Shown: in pieces, positions 34,359-42,655 of the stretch
How the letters are laid out: every line of letters begins with the position of its first letter
Numbering within the stretch: the first letter of the stretch is position 1
Assembly (NCBI GenBank): GCA_947624675.1
Contig: CANQLI010000001.1
Coordinates: forward strand, 1-64,000
Length of the DNA stretch: 64,000 nucleotides
Direction: 5' to 3'
From: an uncultured Clostridia bacterium
GTDB taxonomy: Bacteria > Bacillota > Clostridia > Oscillospirales > Ruminococcaceae
Translations under genes and position numbers: made by a program
The notes under the pieces: generated by a model
What the model saw: the letters and a program-made list of their open reading frames with translations, nothing else
What the model was told of the DNA's origin: nothing
Database searches by the model: none

Positions 34359-35735
34359 TTACAATATATTATCAAAAATCAGAATGCAAACATTGCAGTA
34401 TATAAATACCGCGCAGGCATCTACGATTGTCGAAATCAGCGGCGCCGCCATAATTGCAGGGTCAAGCTTCAGTTTTTTTGCAAGCATAGGCAGAACGCAG
34501 CCTACGGTTTTAGCAAGCACAACAACAAATACTATTGATATTGCGATCGCTGTACCAAGTAAGATCGAGTTGATTCCGTCGTCATTGTTCCAGTAGGTTA
34601 TAGCTATTCTCACACCGTTTACTACGGCTAGAACACTTGATACCAAAAGAGCAACTCTGAATTCCTTGAACATTACTCTGAAAATATCCTTGAACTTTAT
34701 CTCGTCCATTGAAAGTCCTCTTATGATAAGCGTTGCCGCCTGTGAGCCGCTGTTTCCTCCGGTTCCTGTAAGCATCGGCACAAACGAATACAAAAGCGGT
34801 ACCGTCACCATAAGGTGCTCATAATGATTTATGACCATTCCCGTGAGGGTCGCGGAAAGCATCAGAAACAAAAGCCATCCGATTCGGCTTTTCGCGTGCT
34901 GAAAAACCGAGGTGTTAAAGTATGAATGCTCGTTCGGCGTAATACCGGCCATCTTTGAAATATCCTCTGTTGCCTCCTTATGGATGACATCAATAACATC
35001 GTCAAAGGTGATTATCCCGACAAGCCTCTCCTCATTATCCACAACGGGTATGGCAATAAAGTCATACTTTTCTATCTGCTTTGCAACAAATTCCTGGTCG
35101 TCATTCGTATGTACATAGATGACATTTGACTCCATTATATCTTCTATCTTTGTCTCCGGATCGGATGTCAAGAGATTTAATACACTTACGACGCCTACTA
35201 ATCGCCTGCGCTGCGTAACATAACAGGTGTATATAGTTTCCTTTACAACGCCGACCGACCGTATATGTCCCAGCGCTTCCGAGATAGTCATATCCTTATT
35301 CAGATAGACATACTCTATCGTCATAATGCTCCCTGCGCTGTCGTCAGGATACTTTAAAATCTCGTTGATGTTTTTTCTTGTCTTTACATCGGTATTTCTG
35401 AGTATTCTTGAAACAACATTTGCAGGCATTTCTTCAATAAGATTGACCGTGTCGTCAAGATACAGGTCGTCAAGGACCTCCCTTAACTCCCTATCGGAAA
35501 ACGAATCTATAAGCTTTCGCCTTGCTTCACTTTCCATATAGGCAAAGGTGTCGGCAGCCTCATCCTTTGGAAGTATCCTGAAAACAAGCGGCAGATCCCT
35601 GTCACTAAGTTCCTCAAGAGCTGCCGCAATATCTGCGGCGTTGTGCTCCGAAAGGTAGTTTTTCAGAAGAGTATACTGCCTGTTTTCAATATAATTCAAG
35701 GTCTGCTCAACTATTGAAAGCTCTTTTTCTTCCAT
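34359..35735 (-). CDS. mgtE: magnesium transporter MgtE
   Basis: 458 residues. Cytoplasmic N domain (about 10-130), tandem CBS domains (about 135-255, with SIMTIEYVYLNKDMTISEAL and VVDNEERLVGIITFDDV) and a five-helix membrane domain (about 285-458) with MLTGTGGNSGSQAATLIIRGLS, the Mg2+ pore signature. The N and CBS domains close the channel when cytoplasmic Mg2+ is high. AGGAGG precedes the ATG at 35735. Its transcript has a leader of about 190 nt with a predicted small peptide and hairpins, suggesting expression control by translation of the leader. Confidence 0.96.
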   Translation of the reverse strand: MEEKELSIVEQTLNYIENRQYTLLKNYLSEHNAADIAAALEELSDRDLPLVFRILPKDEAADTFAYMESEARRKLIDSFSDRELREVLDDLYLDDTVNLIEEMPANVVSRILRNTDVKTRKNINEILKYPDDSAGSIMTIEYVYLNKDMTISEALGHIRSVGVVKETIYTCYVTQRRRLVGVVSVLNLLTSDPETKIEDIMESNVIYVHTNDDQEFVAKQIEKYDFIAIPVVDNEERLVGIITFDDVIDVIHKEATEDISKMAGITPNEHSYFNTSVFQHAKSRIGWLLFLMLSATLTGMVINHYEHLMVTVPLLYSFVPMLTGTGGNSGSQAATLIIRGLSMDEIKFKDIFRVMFKEFRVALLVSSVLAVVNGVRIAITYWNNDDGINSILLGTAIAISIVFVVVLAKTVGCVLPMLAKKLKLDPAIMAAPLISTIVDACAVFIYCNVCILIFDNIL

Positions 35736-35761
35736 TGGCGCATCCTCCTTTTCATTTTTTT

Positions 35762-35865
35762 GGACGCCCCGTTGGAAAGCATATTTTTAAACCGCGACAT
35801 CACAGACGGTAATGCCGGAAAATATGCTCCCTCGAGGCTCTATGCTGTTACTTTCGACATAGCCG
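35762..35865 (-). promoter_or_regulatory. structured mgtE leader RNA
   Basis: On the minus strand, GGACG (35865-35861) can pair with CGTCC near 35766-35762, enclosing a hairpin with AGCATATTTT / AAAATATGCT. The CGTCC arm could alternatively pair with GGATGCGCC directly at the mgtE ribosome site. It does not match the M-box motif or another Mg2+ riboswitch I know. The structure overlaps the leader-peptide frame. Confidence 0.45.
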
Positions 35866-35870
35866 TCCAT
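35787..35870 (-). CDS. predicted 27-residue leader peptide of mgtE
   Basis: The minus strand reads MDGYVESNSIEPRGSIFSG followed by ITVCDVAV and a stop. AAGGAG lies 11 nt before the ATG. It is the only gene-like frame between the promoter and mgtE and carries an acidic start and a Glu-Pro-Arg step; acidic-proline nascent chains are known to destabilise ribosomes when Mg2+ is low (for example MgtL of enterobacteria). The stop lies in the arm of a hairpin ahead of the mgtE ribosome site. Function is inferred from position and composition. Confidence 0.5.
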   Translation of the reverse strand: MDGYVESNSIEPRGSIFSGITVCDVAV

Positions 35871-35930
35871 AAAAATCTCAACTCCTTACTATTTTATATA
35901 TGCCTTCAATAAAACAATGCTACAATATAC

Positions 35931-35959
35931 ATTTTAAACCGTTGATCTCAAAAAGTCAA
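35931..35959 (-). promoter_or_regulatory. SigA-type promoter of mgtE
   Basis: Minus strand TTGACT (35959-35954), 17-nt spacer, TAAAAT (35936-35931). Start of transcription near 35924 leaves about 190 nt of leader. Confidence 0.7.
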
Positions 35960-35993
35960 TACGGTCTACATACATTTTACAGATGTGACTTCT

Positions 35994-36971
35994 TTATATT
36001 ATTCCGCCTGTGTTCTCTAAAAATGCAATTGTCTTATTGTCAAAAACAATATCCTGTGCCGTCATATCCTCGGCTATATGTTCAAGCTTTCCGGCAGAAA
36101 AAACGCTTGTAACCGGGAACCCGTGGCTGTTTAAATACGCAAGCGTTACAACTGCCGGAGTCAGTCCTGTTTTTTCACAATACTGTTTTACTCTTGATAT
36201 TCTCGCAAGGTTTGCTGTCGAAACAAATCTTCCCTCCATAAGGTTCTTTACTCCCAAGCCCTGTGCTATCCTTGTGAAAAAGCCCTTAGCCTGCGGTGAA
36301 AATGCCATAACCGGGAAGTTGTTGTCCCGATACCAGTTGTACTGATTCAAATCCATACACACAAGCGTTTCATCCTCAAACATATTAGCACTTGTGTGTG
36401 CAAGGCTGTAATTTATCTGACTTATACGGAAAGGCTCATAGCCGTTTTCTATGGCAAATCTGTTCGCCTCGGCGATCCTTTCGACACCCCAGTTTGACGC
36501 GCCGATAAAATGTACCCTTCCGGACTTTACATATTCATCAAGTATCGGCATTATCTCCTCAACGGGAATAGAGGTATCATCTCTGTGCAGAAGATATATA
36601 TCTATGTAATCGGTTTTAAGACACTCAAGGCTCCTTGACAGATCCTTATCAAGCTCCTTCTTTGAAAGCCTTGAGCTTTTCATATCATCAAACGGAGGAT
36701 GTCCTCCTTTTGTGCAGACTATAATGTTATCTCTGTTTTTCCTGCTCTCAAGCCACTCTCCTATAACACTTTCGGAGACATCTGCGCCGCCTTCTACAAA
36801 GTCACAGTACACCCTCGCTGTATCTATACAGGTTCCGCCGCACTCCACATACTTGTCAAGCTGTGAAAAATATTCGTCTTTTTTTGACCTATCATCAAAG
36901 TCGGCAGTCCCAAAGCACAGGCAAGGCATATCCAGCTCATACTTATCATTCTTAAGCTTATAGGTTATCAT
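35994..36971 (-). CDS. aldo/keto reductase
   Basis: 325 residues, soluble TIM barrel. The catalytic tetrad is visible: Asp and Tyr in CIDTARVYC, Lys in IIVCTKGG, His in DIYLLHRDD. Further family blocks are GRVHFIGASNWG and MAFSPQAKGFF. Enzymes of this family reduce sugars, aldehydes or ketones with NAD(P)H. The natural substrate cannot be told. GAAAGGA precedes the ATG. It is separate from mgtE, whose promoter lies just downstream. Confidence 0.92.
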   Translation of the reverse strand: MITYKLKNDKYELDMPCLCFGTADFDDRSKKDEYFSQLDKYVECGGTCIDTARVYCDFVEGGADVSESVIGEWLESRKNRDNIIVCTKGGHPPFDDMKSSRLSKKELDKDLSRSLECLKTDYIDIYLLHRDDTSIPVEEIMPILDEYVKSGRVHFIGASNWGVERIAEANRFAIENGYEPFRISQINYSLAHTSANMFEDETLVCMDLNQYNWYRDNNFPVMAFSPQAKGFFTRIAQGLGVKNLMEGRFVSTANLARISRVKQYCEKTGLTPAVVTLAYLNSHGFPVTSVFSAGKLEHIAEDMTAQDIVFDNKTIAFLENTGGII

Positions 36972-37168
36972 ACTCTCTCTATCCTTTCATACTCTTAGCA
37001 AAAGCATTAAACAAATTATTCCTTCTTAAATTCTATTCCTTATGGCTTTTATTATATTCTCTATTAAATAAATCAATTATTAGCCTTTTTCCCTTTGATT
37101 TATTCTAACACATTTTTTTGCTTATTTCTATAATAAATCAAAAAAACTCACTTTTGCATAAATTTCCC

Positions 37169-37197
37169 TTGACAAAGTAATCGGTTTGTGATACAAT
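37169..37197 (+). promoter_or_regulatory. SigA promoter of ylxM-ffh
   Basis: TTGACA (37169-37174), 17-nt spacer, TACAAT (37192-37197), about 55 nt before the ylxM start. The remainder of 36972-37168 is AT-rich with no gene. Confidence 0.8.
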
Positions 37198-37251
37198 ACA
37201 TAAATGTAAAGCTCAGCCACTTTACACTTTAAAGCAAGAGAGGTGTATTAT

Positions 37252-37623
37252 ATGGGTAAGAATCTTGAAATAACATATCTTATCGACATATACGGTTCTA
37301 TGCTTACCGATAAGCAGCGGGACGCTCTTGAGCTTTACTATTTTGAAGATCTCTCTCTTGCTGAGATAGCTCAGAATATGCAGATCTCAAGGCAGGGAGT
37401 CCGTGATAGCATTAAGCGTGGAGAGGAAATTCTCTTTACGCTTGAAAATTCTCTCGGCTATTTGAAAAAAATGAGAAAGTATGAGGAGATAATCTCAAAC
37501 ATAAAGGAGCAAAACTTACTTATGCTTTCAGAACTTAAAAAAATCAGTTATACCAGAGCAGTTCAGTCAAGATGTGAGGCGTTGATCTCTTATCTTGACG
37601 AATGCACCGAACTTTTCGGTTAA
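37252..37623 (+). CDS. ylxM: YlxM-like DNA-binding protein (UPF0122)
   Basis: 123 residues from the ATG at 37252 with AGAGAGG upstream; a GTG three codons earlier is less likely. Sigma-region-4-like helix-turn-helix: LTDKQRDALELYYFEDLSLAEIAQ and ISRQGVRDSIKRGE. The family is always linked to ffh and thought to take part in SRP biology or its regulation. It is directly upstream of ffh with a 20-nt gap, so they form one operon. Confidence 0.92.
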   Translation: MGKNLEITYLIDIYGSMLTDKQRDALELYYFEDLSLAEIAQNMQISRQGVRDSIKRGEEILFTLENSLGYLKKMRKYEEIISNIKEQNLLMLSELKKISYTRAVQSRCEALISYLDECTELFG

Positions 37624-37643
37624 GTTTTTAGGAGGTTTCATTT

Positions 37644-39050
37644 ATGGCGTTTGAGGGTCTTTCCGAAAAACTTGGCGGTGTTTTTAAACGCCTGAAAAAT
37701 AAGGGAAAGCTTTCTGAGGACGATGTCAAAAGCGCAATGCGCGAGGTAAAGATGGCTCTTTTAGAGGCGGATGTAAGCTACAAGGTCGTAAAGGAATTTG
37801 TAGGAAAGGTCTCAGAGAGGGCTGTCGGCGAGGAAGTTACTAAAAGCCTTACTCCTGCTCAGCAGGTTATAAAAATAGTAAATGAAGAGCTTATCGCTCT
37901 TATGGGAAATGAAGGGGCAAGGATAAACTTCCCTTCTAAACCGCCATGTATAGTTATGATGTGCGGTCTTCAGGGAAGCGGTAAGACTACTCACTCGGCT
38001 AAGCTTGCGAGGCTTTTTAAATCACAAGGACGCAGACCGCTTCTCGTTGCCTGCGATATTTACCGTCCTGCCGCTATTGAACAGCTTAAAATAGTCGGCG
38101 ATAAGGCGGAGGTACCTGTATTTGAAATGGGTCAGACTGACCCTCGAGATATAGTAAAAAATGCCCTTCGTCACGCGAAGGATCACGGAAATGATCTTGT
38201 TATTCTAGATACCGCAGGAAGACTTCACATTGACGAAGAGCTTATGAAAGAGCTTGTCGATATAAAGGAAATTGCACAGCCTAACGAAATAATGCTCGTA
38301 GTGGATGCTATGACAGGTCAAGACGCTGTCAATGTTGCAGCCAGCTTTGATGAGGCTCTCGGCATAACGGGAGTGCTTCTCACAAAGCTTGACTCAGATA
38401 CCAGAGGCGGTGCGGCACTTTCTGTACTTTCCGTAACGGGAAAACCGATAAAGTTTGTCGGAATGGGTGAAAAGCTCGATGAGTTTGAGGTTTTCCACCC
38501 GGAAAGAATGGCTTCAAGGATACTCGGTATGGGAGATGTGCTCACGCTCATTGAAAAGGCTCAGCAAACCGTCGATGAGGAAGATGCCAAAAAGCTTGCT
38601 AAAAAGGTAAAGGAAAAAGGCTTTGACCTGAACGACCTTTTGGATCAGCTTAAACAGATACAAAAGATGGGCTCAATCAAAAGCCTTCTCGGAATGATTC
38701 CCGGGGTAGGCGGCAAGCTCAAGGATGTTGATGTCGACGAAAATCAGTTTAAACGGCTTGAGGCTATAATATCCTCAATGACAATAAAGGAAAGAGAAAA
38801 GCCTTCTGTTATAAATCCCAGCCGCAAAAAGCGTATCGCAGCAGGAAGCGGCACTAAAGTAGAGGATGTAAACAGACTTCTTAAGCAGTTTGAACAAATG
38901 AATAAAATGATGAGGCAGATGGGACTAGGAGGTAAAGGCTCAAAGAAAAAGCGCATCAGCCCCGCTATGCTGAAGGGTATGTCAGGATTCGGTACCCCGG
39001 GCTCGGGACTTCCCGGCGGAGGCGGACCGAGCGGCTTTGCCGGCTTCTAG
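37644..39050 (+). CDS. ffh: signal recognition particle protein Ffh
   Basis: 468 residues. N domain (1-90), GTPase G domain with GLQGSGKTTHSAKLA, DTAGRLH and TKLDSDTRGGAALS, and methionine-rich M domain (about 320-460) ending in a Gly-rich tail. It binds signal peptides on ribosomes together with the SRP RNA; the latter is encoded at 52.4 kb in this window. The ATG has AGGAGG upstream. Confidence 0.98.
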   Translation: MAFEGLSEKLGGVFKRLKNKGKLSEDDVKSAMREVKMALLEADVSYKVVKEFVGKVSERAVGEEVTKSLTPAQQVIKIVNEELIALMGNEGARINFPSKPPCIVMMCGLQGSGKTTHSAKLARLFKSQGRRPLLVACDIYRPAAIEQLKIVGDKAEVPVFEMGQTDPRDIVKNALRHAKDHGNDLVILDTAGRLHIDEELMKELVDIKEIAQPNEIMLVVDAMTGQDAVNVAASFDEALGITGVLLTKLDSDTRGGAALSVLSVTGKPIKFVGMGEKLDEFEVFHPERMASRILGMGDVLTLIEKAQQTVDEEDAKKLAKKVKEKGFDLNDLLDQLKQIQKMGSIKSLLGMIPGVGGKLKDVDVDENQFKRLEAIISSMTIKEREKPSVINPSRKKRIAAGSGTKVEDVNRLLKQFEQMNKMMRQMGLGGKGSKKKRISPAMLKGMSGFGTPGSGLPGGGGPSGFAGF

Positions 39051-39074
39051 ATCTGTAAATCCATCATAACTTAT

Positions 39075-39107
39075 GCGGCTTATGCTATCAGTAAAATAGC
39101 TGCGCCG
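39075..39107 (+). terminator. hairpin between ffh and rpsP (weak terminator or attenuator)
   Basis: GCGGC ... GCTAT / ATAGC ... GCCGC forms an imperfect stem; a T run follows only after about 18 nt, so termination is uncertain. It may separate ffh and rpsP transcription or act as an attenuator. Confidence 0.35.
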
Positions 39108-39191
39108 CTTGATAATGACATCTTTTTTAAACGGAGAATTCCGAATAAACTAGATATACATTAATAAAACATTACACGGAGGTGAAATTTA

Positions 39192-39434
39192 ATGGCAGTA
39201 AAGATCAGACTTAAGAGAATGGGTGCTAAGAAGGCGCCTTTCTACCGTATCGTTGTTGCCGACTCAAGATATCCGAGAGACGGCAGATTTATCGAGGAGC
39301 TTGGTTACTATGACCCAACAAAGGAGCCGAGCGTTGTTTCAGTTGACGGCGACAAGGCTAAAAGCTGGATCGCTAACGGCGCTCAGCCGACTGACACAGT
39401 CAAGGCGCTCTTGAAAAAGAACGGTATTCTTTAA
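39192..39434 (+). CDS. rpsP: 30S ribosomal protein S16
   Basis: 80 residues, full length: [20 protein letters not shown] at the start, then [29 protein letters not shown] before the ATG. In most Firmicutes the order is rpsP-khpA-rimM-trmD-rplS; here only khpA follows. Confidence 0.98.
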   Translation: MAVKIRLKRMGAKKAPFYRIVVADSRYPRDGRFIEELGYYDPTKEPSVVSVDGDKAKSWIANGAQPTDTVKALLKKNGIL

Positions 39435-39524
39435 TTCGGTTTAAGCAAGGCTTTTTACGAGATGCCCGCCAACAATTTTTTGTCAGCCTTGCTTTTGTGT
39501 CGGGTGGGCGTAAGGAGAGTTATT

Positions 39525-39758
39525 ATGGAAGAATTATTAAAGGCTATCGTTACTGAGCTTGTAGAAGACAAGGATTCTATTGTTGTCACAGCTGACGAGC
39601 CGAACGAGGAAGGTATCATCACCTATCATCTTCATGTTGCTGAGGAAGATATGGGAAGAGTTATCGGTAAACAGGGCAGAATAGCTAAGGCTATCCGCAC
39701 TGTTATGAGAGCTTGTGCAAACAAACGCGATCAAAAGATCTCTGTTGAGATAGACTGA
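39525..39758 (+). CDS. khpA: KH-domain RNA-binding protein KhpA (YlqC)
   Basis: 77 residues from the ATG at 39525 with AAGGAGAG upstream; the longer open frame before it lacks a start site. A single KH domain with the GRVIGKQGRIAKAIRTVMRA loop. KhpA binds RNA with KhpB and affects cell elongation and division in several Firmicutes. In the rpsP operon as usual, but rimM and trmD do not follow. Confidence 0.93.
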   Translation: MEELLKAIVTELVEDKDSIVVTADEPNEEGIITYHLHVAEEDMGRVIGKQGRIAKAIRTVMRACANKRDQKISVEID

Positions 39759-39866
39759 CGCTATCCTGTAACAAAGCTTTGGGCACAGAGGACCTTAAAC
39801 AGGGTCTTTTGTGTCTTTTTATTTTATATTTGAATATAAACGGGTATTTTACAAACAATACCACAT

Positions 39867-40229
39867 ATGAAAAAGCTATTTAAAAAATACTACTTTTATC
39901 TTTTAGGCGCACTCGCAGGAATCGCAAACGGTATGTTCGGAGCGGGCGGAGGAATGATAATCGTTCCGCTTCTCACTCACGCAGGATTCAATCAGAAAAA
40001 AGCTCAGGCGACCTCTATCTCAATAACTGTATTTCTAAGCGTGATAAGCCTTATTGTTTATCTGCTTAAGCAAAGCTTTTCTGTTTTAGAAGCATTTAAA
40101 TATGTTCCCTTAGGACTTTTGGGTGCAGGAGTAGGAGCTCTTATCTTAAAAAAAATAAGTCCTAAACACTTAAAGATCATTTTTGCCTTGATCTTAATAA
40201 TCTCAGGAGTGAGGCTGATTTTAAGATGA
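39867..40229 (+). CDS. TauE/SafE family transporter, N-terminal half protein
   Basis: 120 residues with four membrane segments and the AGIANGMFGAGGGMIIVPLL signature of one TauE/SafE (DUF81) repeat. It lacks a clear ribosome site. The next gene encodes the matching second repeat and overlaps it by 4 nt (ATGA). Full-length TauE/SafE proteins contain both repeats in one chain; here two half-size proteins would form a complex. Anion (sulfite or organosulfonate) export is the usual family role; substrate unknown. Confidence 0.85.
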   Translation: MKKLFKKYYFYLLGALAGIANGMFGAGGGMIIVPLLTHAGFNQKKAQATSISITVFLSVISLIVYLLKQSFSVLEAFKYVPLGLLGAGVGALILKKISPKHLKIIFALILIISGVRLILR

Positions 40230-40603
40230 ATCTGTTAGTTACGCTTATAGTTTCATTTCTCACAGGTGTTATGGCGTCTTTGGGGCTTGGAGGAGGTATG
40301 GTGCTTATTTTATACCTTACTCTTATCGCCGGTACGGGTCAGCTCGAGGCGCAGGGCATAAACCTTTTTTTCTTTTTGCCTATCGCTGCGGTAAGTCTGT
40401 TTTTCCATACAAAAAACAAGCTTGTGGAATGGAAAAAGGTTATTCCTACGATTATTACCGGATGCGTTTTTTCGCTTTTATTTTCCTTTGTCGCTACCGC
40501 CTGCGATGTAAGCCTTCTTTCCAGGCTGTTCGGAGGATTTATAACCGTAATGGGCATAACCATACTTTTTCAAAGCAAATCCGAAAAAGGACGCAAAGAT
40601 TAA
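40226..40603 (+). CDS. TauE/SafE family transporter, C-terminal half protein
   Basis: 125 residues with four membrane segments and GVMASLGLGGGMVLILYL, the second-repeat version of the glycine motif. It starts inside the stop of the upstream gene (ATGA), pointing to coupled translation and to a partnership with it. The stop codon lies within the loop of the following terminator hairpin. Confidence 0.85.
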   Translation: MNLLVTLIVSFLTGVMASLGLGGGMVLILYLTLIAGTGQLEAQGINLFFFLPIAAVSLFFHTKNKLVEWKKVIPTIITGCVFSLLFSFVATACDVSLLSRLFGGFITVMGITILFQSKSEKGRKD

Positions 40604-40616
40604 AAATCTGCGTCCT
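40587..40616 (+). terminator. terminator shared by the TauE pair and the ABC-F gene
   Basis: Stem AAGGACGCA / TGCGTCCTT (9 bp), extendable by AGAT / ATCT, in the 3' overlap of the convergent genes. T-rich tails are short on both sides. Confidence 0.6.
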
Positions 40617-40630
40617 TCTCATTTATATTA

Positions 40631-42496
40631 TCACTCAAGCGTTACCCACTCGTCCATTAGTAATGCCGAAAGCTCCTTTTTTTCATCAAGCTCTTTGCAA
40701 AGACGAGCCATTTCTTTATAATCAGATGCCGCGGAGGATATTTTTTCTTCTATCTCTTTGCATTCTTTCTCTAAAAGCGATATTTGCTCCTCAATCTCCC
40801 CGATGCGTAAACGGCGCTTTGCCTCATCGGATCTTTGCTGCTTTGTCCGGTATATTTTCGTTTTCGGCTTTTCTTTTTTTGTGTCTTTTACTTCAGCCTT
40901 TTCCTGACGCTTTTTATCCATATACTCCTTAAAGCCGCAGTCGTATATGTTAAGCTCACCTTCCCGAAGCTCAAATATCCTGCTTGTGAGCTTACTTAAA
41001 AGATACCTGTCGTGCGAAACAACAATTACTGTTCCCGAATATTCCTCAAGGGCGCCTTCTAAAATCTCCTTTGAATTTAAGTCAAGGTGGTTTGTTGGCT
41101 CATCAAGCAACAAAACATTAGCTTTTGAAAGCACCATTATTGCAAACATAAGCTTTACCCTTTCGCCTCCGGACAATACCCCGACAGGCTTGAATACATT
41201 TTCTCCAAAAAACATAACGCTTGCCAGAAGCTTTCTAACCTGTTCATCGGTGAGCGAAGAAAAACGGCTATGAAGCTCCTCAATAACAGTATTTGAATCG
41301 TCAAGAGATTTCATCTCCTGATCAAAATAAAACGGCTTTACATTATCCGCCCAGAGTATACGCCCTTCGTTTTGAGGAAGCTTATTTAATATCAGTTTTA
41401 TAAGTGTTGATTTTCCTGCACCGTTTTTGCCTATTACCCCTACTCTGTCTCCTCTTTTTATTTCAAAAGAAAAGCGTTTAAGAAGTGTTTTTCCTCCCGC
41501 TGACAGGACACAGTCACTCACCTTTAAAATATCCTTTGGCGGTTCTATTTCATAGTTAAGACTGAGCCGTATCCCGCTTTTGTATTCGTACGGCTTTTCT
41601 ATTATATCAAGGCGCTCAAGCTGTTTTTCTCTGCTTTTTGCCATTGCGGCGGTCGATGCTCTAACTTTGTTTTTTGCAATATAGTCTTTAAGTCTTGCTA
41701 TTTCCTCCTGCTGCTTTCGATATGCCTTCATTCTCGCCTCAAAGCTCTGCTCCTTAATGACAGTATATGCCGTATAATTACCGCGATAGGTAAAAAGGCT
41801 TTTATTTTCGATCTCAAGTATCCTTCCGCACAGGCTGTCGAGAAAATATCTGTCGTGAGATACAACTATAACTGAGCCTTTATAGGCCTTCAAGTAATCC
41901 TCAAGCCACATAAGAGTTTCAAAATCAAGATGGTTTGTCGGTTCGTCAAGAATAAGAAGGTCAGGCGACTCAAGCAGCAGCTTAGCGAGAGCTAGCCTTG
42001 TTTTCTCACCGCCGGACAATGTATTTACTACCCTGTCTCTTTCAAAATCAGAAAACCCCATACCATTTAAGACACGGTTTATTATAAACTCTGTATTATA
42101 GCCGTCGTTTGCCTCATAATAAGAGGAAAGTCGGGCATATTCCTCTGAATTGACATCATTCATATCACGCTCAAGCTCTTTCATTCGCTCAAGCGTTTTT
42201 TTCAGGTGGATAAACGGCTTTTTCATCTCCTCCGATATTGTAAGGTCAGAATCAAGTCCTGAGTTTTGTTTTAAAAATCCTATTACAGTGCCGTTTTTTA
42301 AGCTTACACTACCCTCTCCCTTTTCATTTTTATCAAAGTCTGTCTCACCGCTGATAATACCTAAAAGAGTAGATTTCCCCGAGCCGTTCGGTCCGATAAG
42401 ACCTATTATCTCGTTTTCCTCGACTGTAAATGATACATCCTTAAAAATAGCCTTAGCGCCAAAATATTTATTTATTTTTTCTACCTTTAAAATCAT
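40631..42496 (-). CDS. ABC-F family ATPase (ribosome-associated)
   Basis: 621 residues from the ATG at 42496, giving the family-typical MILKVEKINKYFG start. Two ABC domains in one chain: GPNGSGKSTLL with LSGGEKTRLALAKLLL and DEPTNHLD, then GKNGAGKSTLI with LSGGERVKLMF and DEPTNHLD; the linker is helical and the C-terminal part is a charged coiled coil. No membrane segments. ABC-F proteins act on ribosomes (EttA/Uup/YdiF-like translation factors or antibiotic protection). Its exact subfamily and any resistance role cannot be told by eye. Confidence 0.93.
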   Translation of the reverse strand: MILKVEKINKYFGAKAIFKDVSFTVEENEIIGLIGPNGSGKSTLLGIISGETDFDKNEKGEGSVSLKNGTVIGFLKQNSGLDSDLTISEEMKKPFIHLKKTLERMKELERDMNDVNSEEYARLSSYYEANDGYNTEFIINRVLNGMGFSDFERDRVVNTLSGGEKTRLALAKLLLESPDLLILDEPTNHLDFETLMWLEDYLKAYKGSVIVVSHDRYFLDSLCGRILEIENKSLFTYRGNYTAYTVIKEQSFEARMKAYRKQQEEIARLKDYIAKNKVRASTAAMAKSREKQLERLDIIEKPYEYKSGIRLSLNYEIEPPKDILKVSDCVLSAGGKTLLKRFSFEIKRGDRVGVIGKNGAGKSTLIKLILNKLPQNEGRILWADNVKPFYFDQEMKSLDDSNTVIEELHSRFSSLTDEQVRKLLASVMFFGENVFKPVGVLSGGERVKLMFAIMVLSKANVLLLDEPTNHLDLNSKEILEGALEEYSGTVIVVSHDRYLLSKLTSRIFELREGELNIYDCGFKEYMDKKRQEKAEVKDTKKEKPKTKIYRTKQQRSDEAKRRLRIGEIEEQISLLEKECKEIEEKISSAASDYKEMARLCKELDEKKELSALLMDEWVTLE

Positions 42497-42605
42497 ATAA
42501 AAACTCCGATAAACCAAATAATACATATTATATAATAATATACTTTGGGGAAAATATCAATACTTGATTTTTTTTAAATATGCTATTTGATATCCCGATT
42601 ATCGC

Positions 42606-42633
42606 TTGACCGCTGATAAATTTGTGATATACT
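42606..42633 (+). promoter_or_regulatory. SigA-type promoter of the SGNH hydrolase gene
   Basis: TTGACC (42606-42611), 16-nt spacer, TATACT (42628-42633), 22 nt before the start codon. Confidence 0.65.
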
Positions 42634-42655
42634 TAAACAAAAGAGAGGTATTTTT

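Noticed and set aside
35762-35924. M-box (ykoK) Mg2+ riboswitch upstream of mgtE
   Set aside because: The conserved M-box segments (GGTGAGGCTCCT, GCTAAAGCTCTACG) were not found; the leader instead holds a small ORF and different hairpins.
39867-40603. frameshift (sequencing error) in a single TauE/SafE gene
   Set aside because: The ATGA overlap with a proper start and a complete first reading frame fits two real genes better, though it cannot be excluded without relatives.
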